A DNA stretch of 64,000 nt from Mycolicibacterium bacteremicum (GTDB taxonomy: Bacteria; Actinomycetota; Actinomycetes; Mycobacteriales; Mycobacteriaceae): positions 32,189-96,188 of the forward strand of contig NZ_MVHJ01000017.1 in NCBI RefSeq assembly GCF_002086115.1, in the 5' to 3' direction. A program made the position numbers and the translations under genes. The notes beneath the pieces are model-generated. The model worked only from the letters and a program-made list of their open reading frames with translations, searched no databases and was not told the DNA's origin. Positions 16,113 to 25,380 of this stretch are shown here, in pieces (within the stretch, counting starts at the first letter, position 1; the number at the start of each line of letters is the position of its first letter).

Positions 16113-16951
16113 CAACTGTCGATCTCACGCTCGGCCAGCGGCCCGACGAGGCCGGACCACCGATCAGCGCCGGCCCGCAGTCCTATCCGGATGAGGTGAC
16201 GGCCGGGTTGGCTGCCGATGCCGCGCAGATCATCGGGCGCTACCCGGTGGCCCGCTCGGCACTGCTCCCCCTGTTGCACCTGGTGCAGTCGCAGGACGGC
16301 TATCTCACCCCCGCCGGTATCGCCTTCTGCGCCGGTCAACTCTCGCTCACCCCGGCCGAGGTGACCGCGGTGGCCACCTTCTACTCGATGTACCGGCGCA
16401 CCCCGACCGGTGAGTACCTGGTCGGGGTGTGCACCAATACGCTGTGTGCCGTCATGGGCGGTGACGCGATCCTGGAGGTCCTGCAGGATCATCTCGGCAT
16501 CCACGCCGGGCAGAGCACCCCGGACGGCTCGATCACCCTGGAGCATATCGAATGCAACGCGGCGTGCGATTTCGCGCCCGTCATCATGGTCAACTGGGAG
16601 TTCTTCGACAATCAGACGCCCTCCGCAGCAACCGATCTCGTCGATACCCTGCGTTCCGGGGCCGTCGTGGCACCCAGCCGCGGCGCGCCGCTGTGCACGT
16701 TCAAGCAGACCGCCCGCATCCTCGCCGGATTCCCCGACGAGCGCCCGGGTGCCAACGACGGCGCGCCCGGACAGGCGACGCTGGCGGGCCTGCGCATCGC
16801 CCGCGAACGCGGTATGACCGCACCCGAGTCCGGCACGCCGGCCCAGGTGCAGAAACCGGATGACGAGCGCATCGCCGAGGAGACGCTGCGCGATCAGCCC
16901 GCCCCCGCCCCGTCCGTCGACGTACCGCCCAGGAACGGGGACCGCCCGTGA
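16109..16951 (+). CDS. nuoE: NADH-quinone oxidoreductase subunit E
   Basis: The 280-residue subunit has a thioredoxin-like core with the four ligands of the 2Fe-2S cluster N1a: Cys108 and Cys113 (VCTNTLC) and the Cys pair in ECNAACDFAP. It works beside NuoF at the NADH entry point. It is longer than E. coli NuoE (166 residues) because of an extended N-terminus and a Pro/Ala/Asp-rich tail of about 70 residues, common in mycobacteria. Its stop overlaps the nuoF GTG. Confidence 0.96.
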   Translation: MTTVDLTLGQRPDEAGPPISAGPQSYPDEVTAGLAADAAQIIGRYPVARSALLPLLHLVQSQDGYLTPAGIAFCAGQLSLTPAEVTAVATFYSMYRRTPTGEYLVGVCTNTLCAVMGGDAILEVLQDHLGIHAGQSTPDGSITLEHIECNAACDFAPVIMVNWEFFDNQTPSAATDLVDTLRSGAVVAPSRGAPLCTFKQTARILAGFPDERPGANDGAPGQATLAGLRIARERGMTAPESGTPAQVQKPDDERIAEETLRDQPAPAPSVDVPPRNGDRP

Positions 16952-18228
16952 CGCTTGCCCCCGTACTGAGCGCGCACTGGGATGACCCCGATTCCTGGAC
17001 GCTGGCCGGCTACCGGCGCCGCGGCGGATACGAGGCCATGCGCACGGCACTGACCATGGATCCCGACGACGTGATCGCGCTGGTGAAGGAGGCCGGGCTG
17101 CGCGGGCGCGGCGGTGCCGGGTTCCCGACCGGGCAGAAATGGTCGTTCATCAACCAGGACGATCCGAAACCCAAGTATCTGGTCATCAACGCCGACGAGT
17201 CCGAACCCGGTACGTGCAAGGACATCCCGCTGCTGATGGCCAATCCGCATGTGCTGGTCGAGGGCGCGATCATCGCCGCGCACGCCATCCGCGCCGCGCA
17301 CGCCTTCATCTATCTGCGTGGTGAGGTGGTGCCGGTGCTGCGCCGGTTGCAGGGTGCCGTCGCCGAGGCATACGACGCCGGTTACCTGGGAGCCGGATTC
17401 GACCTTGTGGTGCACGCCGGGGCGGGGGCCTACATCTGTGGCGAGGAAACCGCCCTGCTGGACTCGCTGGAGGGCCGGCGCGGCCAGCCCCGGTTGCGCC
17501 CGCCGTTTCCGGCCGTTGCCGGTCTGTATGCCTGCCCGACGGTGGTCAACAATGTCGAATCGATCGCCAGCGTGCCCGCCGTCGTCGCGGGCGGAGTGGA
17601 CTGGTTCCGCTCGATGGGCTCGGACAAGTCGCCGGGTTTCACGCTGTACTCGCTGTCCGGGCACGTCACCCGACCGGGTCAGTACGAGGCGCCGCTGGGT
17701 GTCACGCTGCGCCGGCTTCTCGACTACGCCGGCGGGGTGCGGGCCGGCCACGAGCTCAAGTTCTGGACTCCCGGCGGATCGTCGACCCCGCTGCTGACCG
17801 CCGAACACCTCGATGTGCCATTGGATTACGAGGGGGTGGCCGGCGTCGGATCGATGCTGGGCACCAAGGCCCTGCAGATCTTCGACGAGACCACCTGCGT
17901 GGTTCGTGCGGTCCGGCGGTGGACGCAGTTCTACGCCCACGAGTCCTGCGGCAAGTGCACCCCGTGCCGGGAGGGCACCTACTGGTTGGCCCAGATCTAC
18001 GAACGCCTGGAGACCGGCCACGCGGGCCCGGAGGACATCGACACGCTGCTCGACATCTCCGATGCCATCCTCGGCAAATCGTTCTGCGCCCTCGGTGACG
18101 GCGCCGCGAGCCCGATCATCTCCTCGATCAAGTATTTTCGCGACGAGTACCTGGCCCATCTGGGGTCGGGCTGTCCGTTCGATCCGCACGCGTCGACCGT
18201 GTTCGCGACCGCGGAGGCCGGCCGGTGA
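16948..18228 (+). CDS. nuoF: NADH-quinone oxidoreductase subunit F
   Basis: The 426-residue subunit binds NADH and FMN. GRGGAGFPTG and GAGAYICGEETAL form the nucleotide sites, and SCGKCTPCREG with the later CALGDG supplies the four Cys of cluster N3. Electrons from NADH enter complex I here. It starts at GTG in overlap with nuoE. Unlike most junctions in the operon, a 91-bp gap containing a strong hairpin separates it from nuoG. Confidence 0.97.
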   Translation: MTLAPVLSAHWDDPDSWTLAGYRRRGGYEAMRTALTMDPDDVIALVKEAGLRGRGGAGFPTGQKWSFINQDDPKPKYLVINADESEPGTCKDIPLLMANPHVLVEGAIIAAHAIRAAHAFIYLRGEVVPVLRRLQGAVAEAYDAGYLGAGFDLVVHAGAGAYICGEETALLDSLEGRRGQPRLRPPFPAVAGLYACPTVVNNVESIASVPAVVAGGVDWFRSMGSDKSPGFTLYSLSGHVTRPGQYEAPLGVTLRRLLDYAGGVRAGHELKFWTPGGSSTPLLTAEHLDVPLDYEGVAGVGSMLGTKALQIFDETTCVVRAVRRWTQFYAHESCGKCTPCREGTYWLAQIYERLETGHAGPEDIDTLLDISDAILGKSFCALGDGAASPIISSIKYFRDEYLAHLGSGCPFDPHASTVFATAEAGR

Positions 18229-18238
18229 CCATTTCCCC

Positions 18239-18298
18239 GCGAGCAGACGCAAAACTGCCCTTTCAGGGCCGAAAAGGGGCAGTTTTGCGTCTGCTCGC
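18239..18298. repeat. 22-bp perfect inverted repeat between nuoF and nuoG
   Basis: The arms at 18239-18260 and 18277-18298 are exact reverse complements around a 16-base spacer whose ends can extend the stem further. The outer part reads GCGAGCAGACGCAAAA. Related GAGCAGAC elements occur at 5574-5583 and 34350-34360. In mRNA this would be a very stable hairpin in the middle of an operon, just before the nuoG ribosome binding site. Confidence 0.95.
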
Positions 18299-18319
18299 CG
18301 AGAGGAAGGGGGCGCCCGC

Positions 18320-20695
18320 ATGACGCTGGCCGGACCTGCCAAGGACACCGCCACCGTGGAGATGGTGTCGCTGACCATCGACGGCCACCAGATCAGCGTG
18401 CCGAAGGGCACCCTGCTGATCCGCGCCGCCGAGCTGATGGGCATCCAGATCCCGCGCTTCTGCGATCACCCGCTGCTCGACCCGGTCGGCGCGTGCCGCC
18501 AATGCCTGGTGGAGGTCGAGGGCCAGCGCAAACCATTGGCCTCCTGTACCGCCACCGTCACCCCCGACATGGTCGTGCGCACCCAGCTGACCTCCGAGAT
18601 CGCCGACAAGGCCCAGCACGGTGTGATGGAACTGCTGCTGATCAACCATCCCCTGGACTGCCCGGTCTGCGACAAGGGCGGCGAGTGCCCGCTGCAGAAC
18701 CAGGCGATGTCCAACGGGCGGGCGGACTCCCGCTTCACCGACGTCAAACGGACGTACCCGAAACCGATCAACCTGTCCGCGCAGGTGCTGCTGGACCGCG
18801 AACGCTGTGTACTGTGCGCCCGCTGCACCCGGTTCTCCGATCAGATCGCCGGTGACCCGTTCATCGAGCTGCTGGAACGCGGTGCGCTGCAACAGGTGGG
18901 CATCGCCGGTGACGAACCGTTCGACTCGTACTTCTCCGGTAACACCGTGCAGATCTGCCCGGTCGGCGCCCTCACCGGTACCGCCTACCGGTTCCGGGCC
19001 CGCCCGTTCGACCTGGTGTCGTCGGCCAGCGTCTGCGAACACTGCGCGTCGGGGTGCGCGCAGCGCACCGATCACCGGCGCGGAAAGGTGTTGCGCCGGT
19101 TGGCCGGTGACGACCCCGAGGTCAACGAGGAGTGGAATTGCGACAAGGGGCGCTGGGCATTCACCTATGCGACCCAGGGCGACCGGATTGCCACCCCGCT
19201 GATCCGTGATGCCGACGGCAGCCAGCGCCCGGCCTCCTGGTCCGAGGCGGTCGCCGTCGCGGTACGCGGTCTGACCGCGGCCACCGGCCGGGCCGGGGTG
19301 CTGGTGGGCGGCCGGTCGACCATGGAGGACGCCTGGGCCTACGCGAAGTTTGCCCGGATCATGCTGGGCACCAACGATATCGACTTCCGGGTCCGGCAGC
19401 ATTCGGCCGAGGAGTCCGAGTTCCTGGCCCACGCCGTCGCCGGACGACCACACGCGGTCAGCTATGCCGATCTGGAGGCGGCACCGGCGGTGCTGCTGGT
19501 CGGATTCGAACCGGAGGAAGAGTCGCCGATCGTGTTCCTGCGGCTGCGCAAGGCCTTCCGCAAGCGTGGCCTGCCGGTGACGGCCGTGGCACCGTTCGCC
19601 ACCCGGGGGTTGGCCAAGATGGGTGGCCGGTTGGTCACCGCCGCCCCGGGCGCCGAGGCCGACGTGCTGGCGGGTCTGCACGACGACCTGCCCCCGGGCA
19701 CCGTCATCCTGGCCGGGGAACGGATCGCCGCCGCACCGGGTGCCTGCTCGGCACTGTGCGCGCTGGCGGCGGCCACCGCAGCCCGCATCGCCTGGATCCC
19801 ACGCCGCGCCGGTGATCGCGGTGCGCTGGAGGCCGGCGCCGTGCCGCACCTGCTGCCCGGCGGGCGGCCCGTCGCCGACGATCGCGCACGCGCCGAGGTC
19901 GCCGCCGCCTGGAATGTCGAGGACCTCCCCGCCGATGCGGGGCGCGACACCGACGCGATCCTGGCCGCCGCCACCGCGGGTGCCCTGCAGGCCCTGCTGA
20001 TCGGCGGGGTGGACGTCGACGACCTGCCCGACCCGGAGGCGGCGCTGGCCGCCGTCGACGCCGCACCGTTCGTGGTCAGCCTGGAACTGCGGCACTCCCC
20101 GATCACCGACCGCGCCGATGTGGTGTTCCCCGTCGCGCCGGTCGCCGAGAAGGCGGGCACCTTCGTCAACTGGGAGGGCCGCCAGCGGTCGTTCGAGGCC
20201 GCCCTGCCCCCGGCGGCCACCGCGGACATGCGGGTACTGGCCGCGTTGGCCGACGAGGTCGGTGTCGATCTGGGCCTGTCCGACACCGCGACCGTCCGCG
20301 CCGATGTCGACCGACTGGGCAGCTGGGACGGAACCCGGCCGCCCGCGCCGCAGGCAACCCGTCCCGAACCGGTCGTGCCGGGGCCCGGACAGGCAGTTCT
20401 CACCGGGTGGCGGATGCTGCTCGACGGCGGCCGGATGCAGACCGGCGAACCCCATCTGGCCGGCACGGCCCGCCCCGCCGTCGCCCGGATCTCCGCGGCC
20501 ACCGCGGCCGAGATCGGTTGCGCCGACGGTGATGCGGTGCAGGTGTCGACCGAACGCGGCGCACTGACCCTGCCGGTCGCGGTCACCGAGATGCCCGACC
20601 GGGTGGTGTGGGTGCCGCTGAACACGTCCGGCGCGGCGGTCTACCGCACGCTGGAAGCGCCGCTGGGATCGCTGGTCCGGATCGAGGCGATGTGA
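18320..20695 (+). CDS. nuoG: NADH-quinone oxidoreductase subunit G
   Basis: The 791-residue subunit carries several iron-sulfur clusters. An N-terminal ferredoxin-like 2Fe-2S site reads CDHPLLDPVGACRQC, then HPLDCPVCDKGGEC supplies a His/Cys-ligated 4Fe-4S cluster, and CVLCARC with a later CPVGAL the next. CEHCASGC with WNCDKGRW supplies the extra N7 cluster kept only in some bacteria. The rest is a degenerate molybdopterin-oxidoreductase fold without the cofactor. The ATG at 18320 follows GAGAGGAAGGGGG. The stop overlaps the nuoH GTG. Confidence 0.96.
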   Translation: MTLAGPAKDTATVEMVSLTIDGHQISVPKGTLLIRAAELMGIQIPRFCDHPLLDPVGACRQCLVEVEGQRKPLASCTATVTPDMVVRTQLTSEIADKAQHGVMELLLINHPLDCPVCDKGGECPLQNQAMSNGRADSRFTDVKRTYPKPINLSAQVLLDRERCVLCARCTRFSDQIAGDPFIELLERGALQQVGIAGDEPFDSYFSGNTVQICPVGALTGTAYRFRARPFDLVSSASVCEHCASGCAQRTDHRRGKVLRRLAGDDPEVNEEWNCDKGRWAFTYATQGDRIATPLIRDADGSQRPASWSEAVAVAVRGLTAATGRAGVLVGGRSTMEDAWAYAKFARIMLGTNDIDFRVRQHSAEESEFLAHAVAGRPHAVSYADLEAAPAVLLVGFEPEEESPIVFLRLRKAFRKRGLPVTAVAPFATRGLAKMGGRLVTAAPGAEADVLAGLHDDLPPGTVILAGERIAAAPGACSALCALAAATAARIAWIPRRAGDRGALEAGAVPHLLPGGRPVADDRARAEVAAAWNVEDLPADAGRDTDAILAAATAGALQALLIGGVDVDDLPDPEAALAAVDAAPFVVSLELRHSPITDRADVVFPVAPVAEKAGTFVNWEGRQRSFEAALPPAATADMRVLAALADEVGVDLGLSDTATVRADVDRLGSWDGTRPPAPQATRPEPVVPGPGQAVLTGWRMLLDGGRMQTGEPHLAGTARPAVARISAATAAEIGCADGDAVQVSTERGALTLPVAVTEMPDRVVWVPLNTSGAAVYRTLEAPLGSLVRIEAM

Positions 20696-21948
20696 ACTAC
20701 CCGACGCTCGATTCCTTCGGTCACGACCCGTGGTGGCTGATGCTCGCGAAATGCCTCGCCATCTTCGTGTTCCTGTTGCTCACGGTGCTGGTCGCCATCC
20801 TGGTCGAGCGCAAGGTGCTGGGCCGCATGCAGTTGCGGTTCGGCCCGAACCGGGTCGGCCCGTTCGGCCTGCTGCAGAGCCTTGCCGACGGTGTCAAGCT
20901 GGCCCTGAAGGAGGGCCTGATTCCGGCCGGGGTGGACAAGCCGATCTACCTGATGGCACCGGTCATCTCGGTGATCCCGGCGATCATGGCGTTCGCCGTC
21001 ATCCCGATGGGCGGTGAGGTCTCGGTGTTCGGGCACACCACCGCGCTGCAGCTGACCGACCTGCCGGTCGCGGTGCTCTACGTGCTGGCCGTCACCTCCA
21101 TCGGCGTGTACGGCATCGTGCTGGCCGGCTGGGCCTCCGGGTCGACCTACCCGCTGCTGGGCGGTCTGCGATCCAGCGCCCAGGTGGTGTCCTATGAGAT
21201 CGCCATGGCACTGTCCTTCGTGGCGGTGTTCCTCTACGCCGGCACCATGTCGACCTCGGGAATCGTTGCCGCCCAGCACAGCACGTGGTTCGTGTTCCTG
21301 CTGCTGCCGTCGTTCCTGGTGTATGTGACCTCGATGGTCGGTGAGACCAACCGGGCCCCGTTCGACCTCCCCGAGGCCGAGGGCGAACTGGTCGGCGGGT
21401 TCCACACCGAGTACTCCTCACTGAAATTCGCGATGTTCATGCTCGCCGAGTACGTCAACATGACGACGGTGTCGGCGCTGGCCGCCACGATGTTCCTCGG
21501 CGGCTGGCAGGCCCCGCTGCCGTTCAGCCTCATCGACGGCGCCAACTCCGGGTGGTGGCCGCTGCTGTGGTTCGTCGCGAAGGTGTGGGGCTTCCTGTTC
21601 CTGTTCATGTGGCTGCGGGCCACCCTGCCCCGGATGCGCTACGACCAGTTCATGACGCTGGGCTGGAAGGTGCTGATCCCGCTGTCGCTGGGCTGGATCG
21701 TCATCGTCTCGATCACCAAGACGCTGCGCGATCAGGGCGCGCCGGCCTGGACCACGGCCGCGGTCGGTGCCGCCGCGGTCGCGGCGCTGGCACTGGCCGT
21801 CCTGATCCGCCGCGCGCTGCGCCGCCGAGCCGTCCCGCACTTCACCCTGCCCACCGACCCGGATGCGGTGAGTTCCTTCCCGATTCCCCCGATTCCGAGC
21901 CCGCCGCGCATCCAACCGAAGGAGTACTCCGATGTCCAAGGTCGGTGA
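20692..21948 (+). CDS. nuoH: NADH-quinone oxidoreductase subunit H
   Basis: The 418-residue membrane subunit has about eight to nine helices. It contains the conserved ERKVLGRMQLRFGPNRVGPFGLLQSLADGVKL loop and the acidic GETNRAPFDLPEAEGELVGGFHTEYSS loop lining the quinone channel and the first proton path. A hydrophilic Pro-rich C-terminal tail of about 50 residues exceeds the E. coli protein. It starts at GTG in a 4-bp overlap with nuoG and overlaps nuoI by 17 bases. Confidence 0.97.
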   Translation: MNYPTLDSFGHDPWWLMLAKCLAIFVFLLLTVLVAILVERKVLGRMQLRFGPNRVGPFGLLQSLADGVKLALKEGLIPAGVDKPIYLMAPVISVIPAIMAFAVIPMGGEVSVFGHTTALQLTDLPVAVLYVLAVTSIGVYGIVLAGWASGSTYPLLGGLRSSAQVVSYEIAMALSFVAVFLYAGTMSTSGIVAAQHSTWFVFLLLPSFLVYVTSMVGETNRAPFDLPEAEGELVGGFHTEYSSLKFAMFMLAEYVNMTTVSALAATMFLGGWQAPLPFSLIDGANSGWWPLLWFVAKVWGFLFLFMWLRATLPRMRYDQFMTLGWKVLIPLSLGWIVIVSITKTLRDQGAPAWTTAAVGAAAVAALALAVLIRRALRRRAVPHFTLPTDPDAVSSFPIPPIPSPPRIQPKEYSDVQGR

Positions 21949-22471
21949 CGCACTTGCCGGTTTCGGTGTCACGTTCAAGGCGATGCTGCAGAAGCCGATC
22001 ACCGAGCAGTACCCGGAGAAACCCGGACCGGTCGCCCCGCGCTACCACGGGCGACATCAGCTCAACCGGTATGCCGACGGCCTGGAGAAGTGCATCGGCT
22101 GCGAATTGTGCGCCTGGGCCTGCCCGGCCGACGCCATCTTCGTCGAGGGGGCAGACAACACCGCCGAGGAACGCTTCTCCCCCGGCGAACGGTACGGACG
22201 CGTCTATCAGATCAACTACCTGCGCTGTATCGGCTGCGGACTGTGCATCGAGGCCTGCCCGACCCGCGCGCTGACGATGACCAACGACTACGAGATGGCC
22301 GACGACAACCGCGCCGACCTGATCTACGGCAAGGACAAACTGCTGGCCCCGCTGGCCGACGGCATGACCGCGCCGCCGCACGCGATGGCCGCCGGCAGCA
22401 CCGACGAGGACTACTACCGCGGCAACATCGGCGCCCAGGGGCTGGCGCACGAGTCGGAGACGACGCGATGA
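21932..22471 (+). CDS. nuoI: NADH-quinone oxidoreductase subunit I
   Basis: The 179-residue ferredoxin-like subunit has two CxxCxxCxxxCP motifs (CIGCELCAWACP and CIGCGLCIEACP). These bind clusters N6a and N6b, which carry electrons from NuoG to N2. An N-terminal amphipathic stretch contacts the membrane arm. The start lies inside the end of nuoH, with AAGGAG in the nuoH coding sequence as its ribosome binding site. Confidence 0.97.
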   Translation: MSKVGDALAGFGVTFKAMLQKPITEQYPEKPGPVAPRYHGRHQLNRYADGLEKCIGCELCAWACPADAIFVEGADNTAEERFSPGERYGRVYQINYLRCIGCGLCIEACPTRALTMTNDYEMADDNRADLIYGKDKLLAPLADGMTAPPHAMAAGSTDEDYYRGNIGAQGLAHESETTR

Positions 22472-23193
22472 CGGTGACGTCGACAAGTGAGGCGGTGGTG
22501 TTCTGGGTACTCGGCGCGTTGGCGCTGATCGGCGCGATCGGCGTGGTGGCCGCGCCGAAGGCGGTGTACTCCGCGCTCTTCCTGGCCGTCACCATGATCA
22601 ACCTGGCGGTGCTCTACATCGCCCAGGATGCCGTGTTCCTCGGTGTGGTGCAGATCGTCGTCTATACCGGCGCGGTGATGATGCTGTTCCTGTTCGTGCT
22701 GATGCTCATCGGGGTCGACTCCTCGGAGTCGCTGGTGGAAACCATTCGCGGACAGCGCATCGCGGCCATCGTCGCCGGGCTGGGCTTCGGTGTGCTGCTG
22801 ATCGGCTGCATCGGCAACTCTTTCGTCGACGGGACGATGGGCGGATTCACCGGACTCGCGCAGGCAAACGGCGCGGGCAACGTCGAGGGCCTGGCGGTGC
22901 TGATCTTCACCCGCTACGTCTGGGCGTTCGAGCTGACCAGCGCGCTGCTGATCACCGCGGCGGTCGGCGCGATGCTGCTGGCTCACCGGGAGCGGTTCGA
23001 CCGGCGCAAGACGCAACGCGAACTGGCCGCCGAGCGGTTCGCCCCCGGCGGGCATCCGACACCACGGCCCAATCCCGGTGTGTATGCCCGGCACAACGCC
23101 GTCGACGTGCCGGCGCGACTGCCCGACGGCACCGCCGCACCCACCTCGGTCAGTTCGGTGCTGATCCCGCGCACCCGGGAGCGTGACCAGTGA
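22468..23193 (+). CDS. nuoJ: NADH-quinone oxidoreductase subunit J
   Basis: The 241-residue membrane subunit has five predicted helices, including the VVQIVVYTGAVMMLFLFVLMLIG helix whose pi-bulge rotates during coupling. A hydrophilic tail of about 60 residues follows the last helix. It begins at ATG overlapping the nuoI stop, and its stop overlaps the nuoK GTG. Confidence 0.96.
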   Translation: MTVTSTSEAVVFWVLGALALIGAIGVVAAPKAVYSALFLAVTMINLAVLYIAQDAVFLGVVQIVVYTGAVMMLFLFVLMLIGVDSSESLVETIRGQRIAAIVAGLGFGVLLIGCIGNSFVDGTMGGFTGLAQANGAGNVEGLAVLIFTRYVWAFELTSALLITAAVGAMLLAHRERFDRRKTQRELAAERFAPGGHPTPRPNPGVYARHNAVDVPARLPDGTAAPTSVSSVLIPRTRERDQ

Positions 23194-23489
23194 ACCCGGC
23201 GAACTACCTCTACCTGTCGGCACTGATCTTCACCATCGGGGCGGCCGGAGTACTGTTGCGGCGCAACGCGATCGTCATGTTCATGTGCGTCGAGCTGATG
23301 CTCAACGCCGCCAACCTCGCCTTCGTCACCTTCTCCCGGATGCACGGCCACCTCGACGGTCAGACGGTCGCCTTCTTCGTCATGGTCGTCGCCGCCTGCG
23401 AGGTGGTCGTCGGGCTGGCCATCATCATGGCCATCTTCCGGGCCCGCCAGTCCGCCTCGGTGGACGCCGCCAGTCTGCTGAAGAACTGA
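23190..23489 (+). CDS. nuoK: NADH-quinone oxidoreductase subunit K
   Basis: The 99-residue, three-helix subunit carries the two membrane glutamates of the proton path: one in FMCVELMLNAANLAF and one in VVAACEVVVGLAI. Its length equals the E. coli protein. It is coupled to nuoJ by a GTGA overlap, and nuoL begins after a one-base gap. Confidence 0.97.
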   Translation: MNPANYLYLSALIFTIGAAGVLLRRNAIVMFMCVELMLNAANLAFVTFSRMHGHLDGQTVAFFVMVVAACEVVVGLAIIMAIFRARQSASVDAASLLKN

Positions 23490-23490
23490 C

Positions 23491-25380
23491 ATGGACACGC
23501 TGAGCTGGCTGCTGATCGCCCTGCCGCTGGCGGGTTCGGCGGTGCTGCTGCTCGGCGGCCGTGCCACCGACGGGTGGGGGCATCTGCTCGGCTGCGCCAC
23601 CGCGCTGGGCTCTTTCGCGCTGGGCGTGGTGCTGTTCGCCGACCTGCTGGGCCGGCCCGCCGAAGACCGCGCGGTGACGCAGACGCTGTTCAGCTGGGTG
23701 CCGGTCGGGCAGCTGCGGGTCGACTTCGGCCTGCAGGTCGATGCGCTGTCGATCTGCTTCGTCCTGCTGATCACCGGGGTCGGGTCGCTGATCCACCTGT
23801 ACTCGGTGGGCTACATGCGGGCGGACGCCGGTCGTCGACGTTTTTTTGCCTACCTCAACCTCTTCCTGGCGGCGATGCTGCTGCTGGTGCTCGCCGACAA
23901 CTTCCTGGGGCTCTACATGGGTTGGGAGGGTGTCGGTCTGGCGTCCTACCTGCTCATCGGCTTCTGGTCGCACAAACCCAGTGCGGCCACGGCGGCCAAG
24001 AAGGCGTTCGTCGTCAACCGGGTGGGCGATATCGGCCTGGCCGTCGCGCTGATGGTGATGTTCTCCTCGGCCGGCACCGTCTCCTACGCAGGCGTGTTCG
24101 CCGCCGCCCCGCAACTGTCGGAGGGCACGCTCACCGCCATCGGACTGCTACTGCTGCTCGCGGCGTGCGGTAAGTCCGCGCAGGTGCCGCTGCAGTCGTG
24201 GCTGGGTGATGCGATGGAGGGCCCCACGCCGGTGTCCGCGCTCATCCACGCCGCCACCATGGTCACCGCCGGGGTCTACCTGATCGTGCGCGCCGGGCCG
24301 GTGTTCAACCTGGCACCCGCCGCGCAGGTCGCCGTCACGGTCGTCGGTGCGGTCACGCTGTTGTTCGGCGCGGTGATCGGTTGTGCGAAGGACGATATCA
24401 AGAAGGCACTGGCCGCCTCGACGATGAGTCAGATCGGCTACATGGTGCTGGCCGCCGGACTCGGTCCGGTCGGCTACGCAGTGGCCATCATGCATCTGAT
24501 CACGCACGGGTTCTTCAAGGCCGGGCTGTTCCTCGGAGCAGGTTCGGTGATGCACGGGATGAACGACGAGACCGATATGCGCCGCTTCGGCGGGTTGCGC
24601 AAGGTCATGCCGATCACCTTCGTCACCTTCGGCCTGGGCTACCTGGCCATCATCGGGCTGCCCCCGTTCGCCGGGTTCTTCTCCAAGGACGCCATCATCG
24701 AAACCGCCTTCGGCGCAGGCGGTGTCAAGGGTGTGTTGTTGGGCGGGGCGGCGCTGCTGGGCGCCGGGATCACGGCGTTCTACATGACCCGGGTGATGTT
24801 GATGACGTTCTTCGGCGACAGCCGCTGGCACGACAACACTGCGCACCCACACGAGTCCCCCGCGATCATGACCGCCCCCATGGTCATCCTGGCCCTCGGA
24901 TCCGTCGGCGCCGGCGCGCTCCTCGCGGTCGGCGGCGGTCTGGCGCACTGGCTGGAACCCGTCGTCAACCCGGGCGGCACCGAGGTGCACCACGTCATCC
25001 CGGTGTGGGCGATGACGGCCGTCATCCTGACCGTCGTGGCGATCGGCGTTGTGATCGCCTACCGCATGTACGCCACCCGGCCGATCCCCGAAACCGCACC
25101 GGCGGGTTCGGCGTTGACCGTCGCCGCACGCCAGGATCTCTACGGTGACGCCCTCAACGAGCGGGCCCTGATGCGTCCCGGTGCGCAGCTGACCGCCGGG
25201 CTGGTCGAGATCGACGACGAGGCCGTCGAGGGCGCCACCCGCGGGCTGGCCGCGCTGATCGCCGGTACCTCGCGGCGGCTGCGGGGCTGGCAGACCGGGT
25301 TCGCCCGGTCGTATGCGTTGTCCATGCTGGCCGGCACGGTCCTGGTGATCGGGGCGATTCTGATGGTGAGGGTCTGGTGA
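23491..25380 (+). CDS. nuoL: NADH-quinone oxidoreductase subunit L
   Basis: The 629-residue antiporter-like subunit is the most distal proton pump. It shows the MGWEGVGLASYLLIGFW glutamate helix, the broken-helix region GKSAQVPLQSWLGDAMEGPTPVSALIHAATMV with catalytic Lys and His, and a long lateral C-terminal helix that clamps the membrane arm. Its last codon overlaps the nuoM GTG. Confidence 0.97.
   Translation: MDTLSWLLIALPLAGSAVLLLGGRATDGWGHLLGCATALGSFALGVVLFADLLGRPAEDRAVTQTLFSWVPVGQLRVDFGLQVDALSICFVLLITGVGSLIHLYSVGYMRADAGRRRFFAYLNLFLAAMLLLVLADNFLGLYMGWEGVGLASYLLIGFWSHKPSAATAAKKAFVVNRVGDIGLAVALMVMFSSAGTVSYAGVFAAAPQLSEGTLTAIGLLLLLAACGKSAQVPLQSWLGDAMEGPTPVSALIHAATMVTAGVYLIVRAGPVFNLAPAAQVAVTVVGAVTLLFGAVIGCAKDDIKKALAASTMSQIGYMVLAAGLGPVGYAVAIMHLITHGFFKAGLFLGAGSVMHGMNDETDMRRFGGLRKVMPITFVTFGLGYLAIIGLPPFAGFFSKDAIIETAFGAGGVKGVLLGGAALLGAGITAFYMTRVMLMTFFGDSRWHDNTAHPHESPAIMTAPMVILALGSVGAGALLAVGGGLAHWLEPVVNPGGTEVHHVIPVWAMTAVILTVVAIGVVIAYRMYATRPIPETAPAGSALTVAARQDLYGDALNERALMRPGAQLTAGLVEIDDEAVEGATRGLAALIAGTSRRLRGWQTGFARSYALSMLAGTVLVIGAILMVRVW

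Noticed and set aside
18263..20455. 730-codon open frame antisense to nuoG.
   Set aside because: It is a shadow of the high-GC third positions of nuoG; its peptide is Gly/Arg/His-rich with no family features.
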